A DNA stretch of 64,000 nucleotides, from positions 10,230,001-10,294,000 of the forward strand of contig NW_027478167.1 of the NCBI RefSeq assembly GCF_051020975.1, read 5' to 3'. The notes below the pieces were generated by a model. The model did not search any database. It was not told the origin of the DNA and saw only the letters and a list, made by a program, of their open reading frames with translations. Shown piece after piece: positions 1-12,558 of this stretch. The stretch's first letter is position 1. The number at the start of each line of letters is the position of its first letter. A program made the translations under genes and the position numbers. This stretch comes from Osmia lignaria lignaria. Lineage: Eukaryota > Arthropoda > Insecta > Hymenoptera > Megachilidae.

Positions 1-2576
1 TACGCTTCTGATCAAAAAATATCATAGAACATAAATTGTAGGAAACAGAATTCTCTACAAAAAAGGTCTCTTAACATTTTGCCATAGCTCGCTTCGTTTC
101 CGAGATATTTGCAGATATATCTCAAGGGAAGGGGCCTGACGGACATATTTCGAGATATTTCTTCTTCTTGTTGTTCTTCTTCTGCACAGCTAAGCTGGAA
201 GTGGCATTTGCGGCTCGCACTAGTGCAGAGTTATCTCAAAGAAAGGGGCCACGGTGTTTCTGTATCTCTATTATGTTGGTGCGGCTTCGGAACTTTTAAA
301 TATCTCGATGTGTCTCGAAAACTACGCTTCTGATCAAAAAATATCATAGAACATAAATTGTAGGAAACATAATTCTCTACAAAAAAGGTCTCTTAACATT
401 TTGCCATAGCTCGCTTCGTTTCCGAGATATTTGCTGATATATCTCAAGGGAAGGGGCCTGACGGACATATTTCGAGATATTTCTTCTTCTTGTTGTTCTT
501 CTTCTGCACAGCTAAGCTGGAAGTGGCATTTCCAGCTCGCAATAGTGCAGAGTTATCTCAAAGAAAGGGGCCACGGTGTTTCTGTATCTCTATTATGTTG
601 GTGCGGCTTCGGAACTTTTAAATATCTTGATATATCTCGAGAACTACGCATCAGATCAAAAAATATCATAGAACATAAAAAGTAGGAAACTTAATTCTCT
701 ACAAAAAAAGTCTCTTAACATTTTGCCATAGCTCTCTTCGTTTCCGAGATATTTGCAGATTTATCTCAAGGGAAGGGGCCTGACGGACATATTTCGAGAT
801 ATTTCTTCTTCTTGTTGTTCTTCTTCTGCACAGCTAAGCTGGAAGTGGCATTTGCAGCTCGCAATAGTGCATAGTTATCTGAAAGAAAGGGGCCACGGTG
901 TTTCTGTATCTCTATTATGTTGGTGCGGCTTCGGAACTTTTAAATATCTTGATATATCTCGAGAACTACGCATCTGATCAAAAAATATCATAGAACATAG
1001 AAAGTAGGAAACTTAATTCTCTACAAAAAAGGTCTCTTAACATTTTGCCATAGCTCTCTTCGTTTCCGAGATATTTGCAGATTTATCTCAAGGGAAGGGG
1101 CCTGACGGACATATTTCGAGATATTTCTTCTTCTTGTTGTTCTTCTTCTGCACAGCTAAGCTGGAAGTGGCATTTGCGGCTCGCACTAGTGCAGAGTTAT
1201 CTCAAAGAAAGGGGCCACGGTGTTTCTGTATCTCTATTATGTTGGTGCCGCTTCGGAACTTTTAAATATCTCGATATATCTCGAAAACTACGCTTCTGAT
1301 CGAAAAATATCATAGAACATAAATTGTAGGAAACATAATTCTCTACAAAAAAGGTCTCTTAACATTTTGCCATAGCTCGCTTCGTTTCCGAGATATTTGC
1401 AGATTCAGCTCAAAGGAACTGGCCTAACGGACATATTTCGAGATATTTCTTCTTCTTGTTGTTCTTCTTCTGCACAGCTAAACTGGAAGTGGCATTTCCA
1501 GCTCGCAATAGTGCAGAGTTATCTCAAAGAGAGGGGCCACGGTGTTTCTGTATCTCTATTATGTTGGTGCGGCTTCGGAACTTTTAAATATCTTGATATA
1601 TCTCGAGAACTACGCATCTGATCAAAAAATATCATAGAAGATAAAAAGTAGGAAACTTAATTCTCTACACAAAAGGTCTCTTCACATTTTGCCATAGCTC
1701 GCTTCGTTTCCGAGATATGTGCAGATTTATCTCAAGGGAAGGGGCCTGACGGACATATTTCGAGATATTTCTTCTTCTTGTTGTTCTTCTTCTGCACAGC
1801 TAAGCTGGAAGTGGCATTTGCGGCTCGCACTAGTGCAGAGTTATCTCAAAGAAAGGGGCCACGGTGTTTCTGTATCTCTATTATGTTGGTGCGGCTTCGG
1901 AACTTTTAAATATCTTGATATATCTCGAGAACTACGCTTCTGATCAAAAAATATCATAGAACGTAAGTTGTAGGAAACATTATTCTCTACAAAAAAGGTC
2001 TCTTAAGATTTTGCCATAGCTCGCTTCGTTTCCGAGATATTTGCAGATTCATCTCAAGGGAAGGGGTCTGACGGACATATTTCGAGATATTTCTTCTTCT
2101 TGTTGTTCTTCTTCTGCACAGCTAAGCTCGAAGTGGCATTTGCAGCTCGCAATAGTGCAGAGTTATCTCGAAGAAAGGGGCCACGGTGTTTCTGTATCTC
2201 TATTATGTTGGTGCGGCTTCGGAACTTTAAAATATCTTTATATATCTCGAGAACTACGCATCTGATTAAAAAATATCATAGAACGTAAAAAGTAGGAAAC
2301 TTAATTCTCTACAAATAAAGTCGCTTAACATTTTGCCATAGCTCGCTTCGTTTCCGAGATATTTGCAGATTTATCTCAAGGGAAGGGGCCTGACGGACAT
2401 ATTTCGAGATATTTCTTCTTCTTGTTGTTCTTCTTCTGCACAGCTAAGCTGGAAGTGGCATTTGCAGCTCGCAATAGTGCAGAGTTATCTCAAAGAGAGG
2501 GGCCACGGTGTTTCTGTATCTCTATTATGTTGGTGCGGCTTCGGAACTTTTAAATATATCGATATATCTCGAAAAC
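1..2576 (+). repeat. Satellite copies 1-8, mixed subfamilies
   Basis: Eight copies with no clear higher-order period. Copies with gcggctcgcactag alternate with gcagctcgcaatag and tccagctcgcaatag forms. Copy 7 (1933-2254) has the atctcgaagaaag, tttaaaat and tctttat variants, and the following copy begins with gattaaaa and acaaataaagtcgctt. Both variant sets recur at 9125 and 10735. The window begins exactly on the phase mark, so no partial copy is present at the left edge. Confidence 0.85.
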
Positions 2577-5500
2577 TACGCTTCTGATCGAAAAATATCA
2601 TAGAACATAAAAAGTAGGAAACTTAATTCTCTACAAAAAAGGTCTCTTAACATTTTGCCATAGCTCGCTTCGTTTCCGAGATATTTGCAGATTTATCTCA
2701 AGGGAAGGGGCCTGACGGACATATTTCGAGATACTTCTTCTTCTTGTTGTTCTTCTTCTGCACAGCTGAGCTGGAAGTGGCATTTGCAGGTCGCAATAGT
2801 GCAGAGTTATCTCAAAGAAAGGGGCCACGGTGTTTCTGTATCTCTATTATGTTGGTGCGGCTTCGGAACTTTTAAATATATCGATATATCTCGAAAACTA
2901 CGCTTCTGATCAAAAAATATCATAGAACGTAAATTGTAGGAAACATTATTCTCTACAAAAAAGGTCTCTTAACATTTTGCCATAGCTCGCTTCGTTTCCG
3001 AGATATTTGCAGATTTATCTCAAGGGAAGGGTCCTGATGGACATATTTCGAGATATTTCTTCTTCTTGTTGTTCTTCTTCTGCACAGCTAAGCTGGAAGT
3101 GGCATTTGCAGCGCGCAATAGTGCAGAGTTATCTCAAAGAAAGGGGCCACGGTGTTTCTGTACCTCTATTATGTTGGTGCGACTTCGGAACTTTTAAATA
3201 TCTTTATATATCTCGAGAACTACGCATCTGATCTAAAAATATCATACTACATAAAAAGTAGGAAACTTAATTCTCTACAAGAAAGGTCTCTAAACATTTT
3301 GCCATAGCTCGCTTCGTTTCCGAGATATTTGCAGATTTATCTCAAGGGAAGGGGCCTGACGGACGTATTTCGAGATATTTCTTCTTCTTGTTGTTCTTCC
3401 TCTGCACAGCTAAGCTGGAAGTGGCATTTGCAGCTCGCAATAGTGCAGAGTTATCTCAAAGAGAGGGGCCACGGTGTTTCTGTATCTCTATTATGTTGGT
3501 GCGGCTTCGGAACTTTTAAATATCTTGATATATCTCGAGAACTACGCATCTGATCAAAAAATATCATAGAAGATAAAAAGTAGGAAACTTAATTCTCTAC
3601 AAAAAAGGTCTCTTAACATTTTGCCATAGCTCGCTTCGTTTCCGAGATATTTGCAGATTTATCTCAAGGGAAGGGGCCTGACGGACATATTTCGAGATAT
3701 TTCTTCTTCTTGTAGTTCTTCTTCTGCACAGCTAAGCTGGAAGTGGCATTTGCGGCTCGCACTACTGCAGAGTTATCTCAAAGAAAGCGGCCACGGTGTT
3801 TCTGTATCTCTACTATGTTGGTGCGGCTTCGGAACTTTTAAATATCTCGATATATCTCGAAAACTACGCTTCTGATCAAAAAATATCATAGAACGTAAAT
3901 TGTAGGAAACATAACTCTCTACAAAAAACGTCTCTTAACATTTTGCCATTGCTCGCTTCGTTTCCGAGATATTTGCAGATTCAGCTCAAAGGAACTGGCC
4001 TGACGGACATATTTCGGGATATTTCTTCTTCTTGTTGTTCTTCTTCTGCACAGCTAAACTGGAAGTGGCATTTCCAGCTCGCAATAGTGCAGAGTTATCT
4101 CAAAGAAAGGGGCCACGGTGTTTCTGTATCTCTATTATGTTGGTGCGGCTTCGGAACTTTTAAATATCTTGATATATCTCGAGAACTACGCATCTGATCA
4201 AAAAATATCATAGAACATAAAAAGTAGGAAACTTAATTCTCTACAAAAAAAGTCTCTTAACATTTTGCCATAGCTCGCTTCGTTTCCGAGATATTTGCAG
4301 ATTTATCTCAAGGGAAGGGGCCTGACGGACATATTTCGAGATACTTCTTCTTCTTGTTGTTCTTCTTCTGCACAGCTGAGCTGGAAGTGGCATTTGCAGG
4401 TCGCAATAGTGCAGAGTTATCTCAAAGAAAGGGGCCACGGTGTTTCTGTATCTCTATTATGTTGGTGCGGCTTCGGAACTTTTAAATATATCGATATATC
4501 TCGAAAACTACGCTTCTGATCAAAAAATATCATAGAACGTAAATTGTAGGAAACTTAATTCTCTACAAAAAAGGTCTCTAAACATTTTGCCATAGCTCGC
4601 TTCGTTTCCGAGATATTTGCAGATTTATCTCAAGGGAAGGGGCCTGACGGACGTATTTCGAGATATTTCTTCTTCTTGTTGTTCTTCCTCTGCACAGCTA
4701 AGCTGGAAGTGGCATTTGCAGCTCGCAATAGTGCAGAGTTATCTCAAAGAGAGGGGCCACGGTGTTTCTGTATCTCTATTATGTTGGTGCGGCTTCGGAA
4801 CTTTTAAATATCTTGATATATCTCGAGAACTACGCATCTGATCAAAAAATATCATAGAAGATAAAAAGTAGGAAACTTAATTCTCTACAAAAAAGGTCTC
4901 TACACATTTTGCCATAGCTCGCTTCGTTTCCGAGATATTTGCAGATTTATCTCAAGGGAAGGGGCCTGACGGACATATTTCGAGATATTTCTTCTTCTTG
5001 TAGTTCTTCTTCTGCACAGCTAAGCTGGAAGTGGCATTTGCGGCTCGCACTAGTGCAGAGTTATCTCAAAGAAAGCGGCCACGGTGTTTCTGTATCTCTA
5101 TTATGTTGGTGCGGCTTCGGAACTTTTAAATATCTCGATATATCTCGAAAACTACGCTTCTGATCAAAAAATATCATAGAACATAAATTGTAGGAAACAT
5201 AACTCTCTACAAAAAACGTCTCTTAACATTTTGCCATAGCTCGCTTCGTTTCCGAGATATTTGCAGATTCAGCTCAAAGGAACTGGCCTGACGGACATAT
5301 TTCGGGATATTTCTTCTTCTTGTTGTTCTTCTTCTGCACAGCTAAACTGGAAGTGGCATTTCCAGCTCGCAATAGTGCAGAGTTATCTCAAAGAAAGGGG
5401 CCACGGTGTTTCTGTATCTCTATTATGTTGGTGCGGCTTCGGAACTTTTAAATATCTTGATATATCTCGAGAACTACGCATCTGATCAAAAAATATCATA

Positions 5501-8500
5501 GAACATAAAAAGTAGGAAACTTAATTCTCTACAAAAAAGGTCTCTTAACATTTTGCCATTGCTCGCTTCGTTTCCGAGATATTTGCAGATTTATCTCAAG
5601 GGAAGGGGCCTGATGGACATATTTCGAGATACTTCTTCTTCTTGTTGTTCTTCTTCTGCACAGCTGAGCTGGAAGTGGCATTTGCAGGTCGCAATAGTGC
5701 AGAGTTATCTCAAAGAAAGGGGCCACGGTGTTTCTGTATCTCTATTATGTTGGTGCGGCTTCGGAACTTTTAAATATATCGATATATCTCGAAAACTACG
5801 CTTCTGATCAAAAAATATCATAGAACGTAAATTGTAGGAAACATTATTCTCTACAAAAAAGGTCTCTTAACATTTTGCAATAGCTCGCTTCGTTTCCGAG
5901 ATATTTGCAGATTTATCTCAAGGGAAGGGTCCTGATGGACATATTTCGAGATATTTCTTCTTCTTGTTGTTCTTCTTCTGCACAGCTAAACTGGAAGTGG
6001 CATTTCCAGCTCGCAATCGTGCAGAGTTATCTCAAAGAAAGGGGCCACGGTGTTTCTGTATCTCTATTATGTTGGTGCGGCTTCGGAACTTTTAAATATC
6101 TTGATATATCTCGAGAACTACGCCTCTGATCGAAAAATATCATAGAAAATAAAAAGTAGGAAACTTAATTCTCTACAAAAAAGATCTCTTAACATTTTGC
6201 CATAGCTCGCTTCGTTTCCGAGATATTTGCAGATTTATCTCAAGGGAAGGGGCCTGACGGACATATTTCGAGATATTTCTTATTCTTGTTGTTCTTCTTC
6301 TGCACAGCTAAGCTGGAAGTGGCATTTGCAGCGCGCAATAGTGCAGAGTTATCTCAAAGAAAGGGGCCACGGTGTTTCTGTATCTCTATTATGTTGGTGC
6401 GACTTCGGAACTTTTAAATATCTTGATATATCTCGAGAACTACGCATCTGATCTAAAAATATCATACTACATAAAAAGTAGGAAACTTAATTCTCTACAA
6501 GAAAGGTCTCTAAACATTTTGCCATAGCTCGCTTCGTTTCCGAGATATTTGCAGATTTATCTCAAGGGAAGGGGCCTGACGGACGTATTTCGAGATATTT
6601 CTTCTTCTTGTTGTTCTTTCTCTGCACAGCTAAGCTGGAAGTGGCATTTGCAGCTCGCAATAGTGCAGAGTTATCTCAAAGAGAGGGGCCACGGTGTTTC
6701 TGTATCTCTATTATGTTGGTGCGGCTTCGGAACTTTTAAATATCTTGATATATCTCGAGAACTACGCATCTGATCAGAAAATATCATAGAAGATAAAAAG
6801 TAGGAAACTTAATTCTCTACAAAAAAGGTCTCTTAACATTTTGCCATAGCTCGCTTCGTTTCCGAGATATTTGCAGATTTATCTCAAGGGAAGGGGCCTG
6901 ACGGACATATTTCGAGATATTTCTTCTTCTTGTAGTTCTTCTTCTGCACAGCTAAGCTGGAAGTGGCATTTGCGGCTCGCACTAGTGCAGAGTTATCTCA
7001 AAGAAAGCGGCCACGGTGTTTCTGTATCTCTATTATGTTGGTGCGGCTTCGGAACTTTTAAATATCTCGATATATCTCGAAAACTACGCTTCTGATCAAA
7101 AAATATCATAGAACATAAATTGTAGGAAACATAACTCTCTACAAAAAACGTCTCTTAACATTTTGCCATAGCTCGCTTCGTTTCCGAGATATTTGCAGAT
7201 TCAGCTCAAAGGAACTGGCCTGACGGACATATTTCGGGATATTTCTTCTTCTTGTTGTTCTTCTTCTGCACAGCTAAACTGGAAGTGGCATTTCCAGCTC
7301 GCAATAGTGCAGAGTTATCTCAAAGAAAGGGGCCACGGTGTTTCTGTATCTCTATTATGTTGGTGCGGCTTCGGAACTTTTAAATATCTTGATATATCTC
7401 GAGAACTACGCATCTGATCAAAAAATATCATAGAACATAAAAAGTAGGAAACTTAATTCTCTACAAAAAAGGTCTCTTAACATTTTGCCATAGCTCGCTT
7501 CGTTTCCGAGATATTTGCAGATTTATCTCAAGGGAAGGGGCCTGATGGACATATTTCGAGATACTTCTTCTTCTTGTTGTTCTTCTTCTGCACAGCTGAG
7601 CTGGAAGTGGCATTTGCAGGTCGCAATAGTGCAGAGTTATCTCAAAGAAAGGGGCCACGGTGTTTCTGTATCTCTATTATGTTGGTGCGGCTTCGGAACT
7701 TTTAAATATATCGATATATCTCGAAAACTACGCTTCTGATCAAAAAATATCATAGAACGTAAATTGTAGGAAACATTATTCTCTACAAAAAAGGTCTCTT
7801 AACATTTTGCCATAGCTCGCTTCGTTTCCGAGATATTTGCAGATTTATCTCAAGGGAAGGGTCCTGATGGACATATTTCGAGATATTTCTTCTTCTTGTT
7901 GTTCTTCTTCTGCACAGCTAAACTGGAAGTGGCATTTCCAGCTCGCAATCGTGCAGAGTTATCTCAAAGAAAGGGGCCACGGTGTTTCTGTATCTCTATT
8001 ATGTTGGTGCGGCTTCGGAACTTTTAAATATCTTGATATATCTCGAGAACTACGCCTCTGATCGAAAAATATCATAGAAAATAAAAAGTAGGAAACTTAA
8101 TTCTCTACAAAAAAGATCTCTTAACATTTTGCCATAGCTCGCTTCGTTTCCGAGATATTTGCAGATTTATCTCAAGGGAAGGGGCCTGACGGACATATTT
8201 CGAGATATTTCTTATTCTTGTTGTTCTTCTTCTGCACAGCTAAGCTGGAAGTGGCATTTGCAGCGCGCAATAGTGCAGAGTTATCTCAAAGAAAGGGGCC
8301 ACGGTGTTTCTGTATCTCTATTATGTTGGTGCGACTTCGGAACTTTTAAATATCTTGATATATCTCGAGAACTACGCATCTGATCTAAAAATATCATACT
8401 ACATAAAAAGTAGGAAACTTAATTCTCTACAAGAAAGTTCTCTAAACATTTTGCCATAGCTCGCTTCGTTTCCGAGATATTTGCAGATTTATCTCAAGGG

Positions 8501-9016
8501 AAGGGGCCTGACGGACGTATTTCGAGATATTTCTTCTTCTTGTTGTTCTTCCTCTGCACAGCTAAGCTGGAAGTGGCATTTGCAGCTCGCAATAGTGCAG
8601 AGTTATCTCAAAGAGAGGGGCCACGGTGTTTCTGTATCTCTATTATGTTGGTGCGGCTTCGGAACTTTTAAATATCTTGATATATCTCGAGAACTACGCA
8701 TCTGATCAAAAAATATCATAGAAGATAAAAAGTAGGAAACTTAATTCTCTACAAAAAAGGTCTCTTAACATTTTGCCATAGCTCGCTTCGTTTCCGAGAT
8801 ATTTGCAGATTTATCTCAAGGGAAGGGGCCTGACGGACATATTTCGAGATATTTCTTCTTCTTGTAGTTCTTCTTCTGCACAGCTAAGCTGGAAGTGGCA
8901 TTTGCGGCTCGCACTAGTGCAGAGTTATCTCAAAGAAAGCGGCCACGGTGTTTCTGTATCTCTATTATGTTGGTGCGGCTTCGGAACTTTTAAATATCTC
9001 GATATATCTCGAAAAC
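2577..9016 (+). repeat. Higher-order repeat family with 5-, 4- and 6-copy versions
   Basis: Diagnostic copies recur in order: gatacttc with gcaggtcgc; gtcctgatgg; tcttattc with gcagcgcgc and gcgacttcgg; ggacgtattt; tgtagttc with aaagcggcc; and the gattcagctc form with aaactgg. Units are 2577-4186 (5 copies), 4187-5474 (4 copies), 5475-7406 (6 copies) and 7407-9016 (5 copies before divergence). The two 1932-bp units starting at 5475 and 7407 are nearly identical where both exist. The shorter units look like deletion derivatives or precursors of the 6-copy unit. Confidence 0.85.
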
Positions 9017-12000
9017 TACGCTTCTGATCAAAAAATATCATAGAACATAAATTGTAGGAAACATAACTCTCTACAAAAAAGGTCTCTTAACATTTTGCAA
9101 TAGCTCGCTTCGTTTCCGAGATATTTGCAGATTCAACTCAAAGGAACTGGCCTGACGGACATATTTCGAGATATTTCTTCTTCTTGTTGTTCTTCCTCTG
9201 CACAGCTAAGCTGGAAGTGGCATTTGCAGCTCGCAATAGTGCAGAGTTATCTCGAAGAAAGGGGCCACGGTGTTTCTGTATCTCTATTATGTTGGTGCGG
9301 CTTCGGAACTTTAAAATATCTTTATATATCTCGAGAACTACGCATCTGATTAAAAAATATCATAGAACGTAAAAAGTAGGAAACTTAATTCTCTACAAAT
9401 AAAGTCGCTTAACATTTTGCCATAGCTCGCTTCGTTTCCGAGATATTTGCAGATTTATCTCAAGGGAAGGGGCCTGACGGACATATTTCGAGATATTTCT
9501 TCTTCTTGTTGTTCTTCTTCTGCACAGCTAAGCTGGAAGTGGCATTTGCAGCTCGCAATAGTGCAGAGTTATCTCAAGGAAAGGGGCCACGGTGTTTCTG
9601 TATCTCTATTATGTTGGTGCGGCTTCGGAACTTTTAAATATCTTGATATATCTCGAGAACTACGCATCTGATCAAAAAATATCATAGAACATAAAAAGTA
9701 GGAAACTTAATTCTCTACAAAAAAGGTCTCTTAACATTTTGCCATAGCTCGCTTCGTTTCCGAGATATTTGCAGATTTATCTCAAGGGAAGGGGCCTAAC
9801 GGACATGTTTCGAGATATTTCTTCTTCTTGTTGTTCTTCTTCTGTACAGCTAAACTGGAAGTGGCATTTCCAGCTCGCAATAGTGCAGAGTTATCTCAAA
9901 GAAAGGGGCCACGGTGTTTCTGTATCTCTATTATGTTGGTGCGGCTTCGGAACTTTTAAATATCTAGATATATCTCGAGAACTACGCATCTGATCAAAAA
10001 ATATCATAGAACATAAAAAGTAGGAAACTTAATTCTCTACAAAAAAGGTCTCTTAACATTTTGCCATAGCTCGCTTCGTTTCCGAGATATTTGCAGATTT
10101 ATCTCAAGGGAAGGGGCCTGACGGACATATTTCGAGATATTTCTTCTTCTTGTTGTTCTTCTTCTGCACAGCTAAGCTGGAAGTGGCATTTGCGGCTCGC
10201 ACTAGTGCAGAGTTATCTCAAAGAAAGGGGCCACGGTGTTTCTGTATCTCTATTATGTTGGTGCGGCTTCGGAACTTTTAAATATCTTGATATATCTCGA
10301 GAACTACGCTTCTGATCAAAAAATATCATAGAACGTGAGTTGTAGGAAACATTATTCTCTACAAAAAAGGTCTCTTAACATTTTGCCATAGCTCGCTTCG
10401 TTTCCGAGATATGTGCAGATTTATCTCAAGGGAAGGGGCCTGACGGACATATTTCGAGATATTTCTTCTTCTTGTTGTTCTTCTTCTGCACAGCTAAGCT
10501 GGAAGTGGCATTTGCGGCTCGCACTAGTGCAGAGTCATCTCAACGAAAGGGGCCACGGTGTTTCTGTATCTCTATTATGTTGGTGCGGCTTCGGAACTTT
10601 TAAATATCTCGATATATCTCGAAAACTACGCTTCTGATCAAAAAATATCATAGAACATAAATTGTAGGAAACATAATTCTCTACAAAAAAGGTCTCTTAA
10701 CATTTTGCCATAGCTCGCTTCGTTTCCGAGATATTTGCAGATTCAACTCAAAGGAACTGGCCTGACGGACATATTTCGAGATATTTCTTCTTCTTGTTGT
10801 TCTTCCTCTGCACAGCTAAGCTGGAAGTGGCATTTGCAGCTCGCAATAGTGCAGAGTTATCTCGAAGAAAGGGGCCACGGTGTTTCTGTATCTCTATTAT
10901 GTTGGTGCGGCTTCGGAACTTTAAAATATCTTTATATATCTCGAGAACTACGCATCTGATTAAAAAATATCATAGAACGTAAAAAGTAGGAAACTTAATT
11001 CTCTACAAATAAAGTCGCTTAACATTTTGCCATAGCTCGCTTCGTTTCCGAGATATTTGCAGATTTATCTCAAGGGAAGGGGCCTGACGGACATATTTCG
11101 AGATATTTCTTCTTCTTGTTGTTCTTCTTCTGCACAGCTAAGCTGGAAGTGGCATTTGCAGCTCGCAATAGTGCAGAGTTATCTCAAAGAAAGGGGCCAC
11201 GGTGTTTCTGTATCTCTATTATGTTGGTGCGGCTTCGGAACTTTTAAATATCTTGATATATCTCGAGAACTACGCATCTGATCAAAAAATATCATAGAAC
11301 ATAAAAAGTAGGAAACTTAATTCTCTACAAAAAAGGTCTCTTAACATTTTGCCATAGCTCGCTTCGTTTCCGAGATATTTGCAGATTTATCTCAAGGGAA
11401 GGGGCCTGACGGACATATTTCGAGATACTTCTTCTTCTTGTTGTTCTTCTTCTGCACAGCTAAACTGGAAGTGGCATTTCCAGCTCGCAATCGTGCAGAG
11501 TTATCTCAAAGAAAGGGGCCACGGTGTTTCTGTATCTCTATTATGTTGGTGCGGCTTCGGAACTTTTAAATATCTTGATATATCTCGAGAACTACGCATC
11601 TGATCAAAAAATATCATAGAACATAAAAAGTAGGAAACTTAATTCTCTACAAAAAAGGTCTCTTAACATTTTGCCATACCTCGCTTCGTTTCCGAGATAT
11701 TTGCATATTTATCTCAAGGGAAGGGTCCTGACGGACATATTTCGAGATATTTCTTCTTCTTGTTGTTCTTCTTCTGCACAGCTAAGCTGGAAGTGGCATT
11801 TGCGGCTCGCACTAGTGCAGAGTTATCTCAAAGAAAGGGGCCACGGTGTTTCTGTATCTCTATTATGTTGGTGCGGCTTCGGAACTTTTAAATATCTCGA
11901 TATATCTCGAAAACTACGCTTCTGATCAAAAAATATCATAGAACCTAAATTGTAGGAAACATAATTCTCTACAAAAAAGGTCTCTTAACATTTTGCCATA

Positions 12001-12558
12001 GCTCGCTTCGTTTCCGAGATATTTGCAGATATATCTCAAGGGAAGGGGCCTGACGGACATATTTCGAGATATTTCTTCTTCTTGTTGTTCTTCTTCTGCA
12101 CAGCTAAGCTGGAAGTGGCATTTGCATCTCGCAATAGTGCAGAGTTATCTCAAAGAAAGGGGCCACGGTGTTTCTGTATCTCTATTATGTTGGTGCGGCT
12201 TCGGAACTTTTAAATATCTTGATATATCTCGAGAACTACGCATCTGATCAAAAAATATCATAGAACATAAAAAGTAGGAAACCTAATTCTCTACAAAAAA
12301 GGTCTCTTAACATTTTGCCATAGCTCGCTTCGTTTCCGAGATATTTGCAGATTTATCTCAAGGGAAGGGGCCTAACGGACATGTTTCGAGATATTTCTTC
12401 TTCTTGTTGTTCTTCTTCTGCACAGCTAAACTGGAAGTGGCATTTCCAGCTCGCAATAGTGCAGAGTTATCTCAAAGAAAGGGGCCACGGTGTTTCTGTA
12501 TCTCTATTATGTTGGTGCGGCTTCGGAACTTTTAAATATCTTGATATATCTCGAGAAC
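9017..12558 (+). repeat. Satellite copies 29-39 with a partial 5-copy period
   Basis: Copies starting at 9017 and 10627 are near-identical (gattcaactc, ttcctctgc, atctcgaagaaag, tttaaaat), and each is followed by a copy starting with gattaaaa and acaaataaagtcgctt. This gives a 1610-bp offset. The third to fifth copies of the two units match less well: cctaacggacatg appears at 9769 and 12345, and gatactt at 11379. The period is therefore only partly preserved. Confidence 0.7.

Noticed and set aside
109..333. Tandem family of about 196 small genes encoding a 74-residue cysteine- and serine-rich peptide
   Set aside because: The frames start at TTG rather than ATG, which eukaryotes rarely use. 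The repeat length is not a multiple of three, differences between copies are mostly non-synonymous, and there is no promoter, ribosome-binding or polyadenylation context. They are frames within satellite DNA.
6140..6160. Polyadenylation signal
   Set aside because: An AATAAA arises in the agaaaataaaaag variant here and at about 8080. It is a rare variant of the A-rich segment, with no transcript context.
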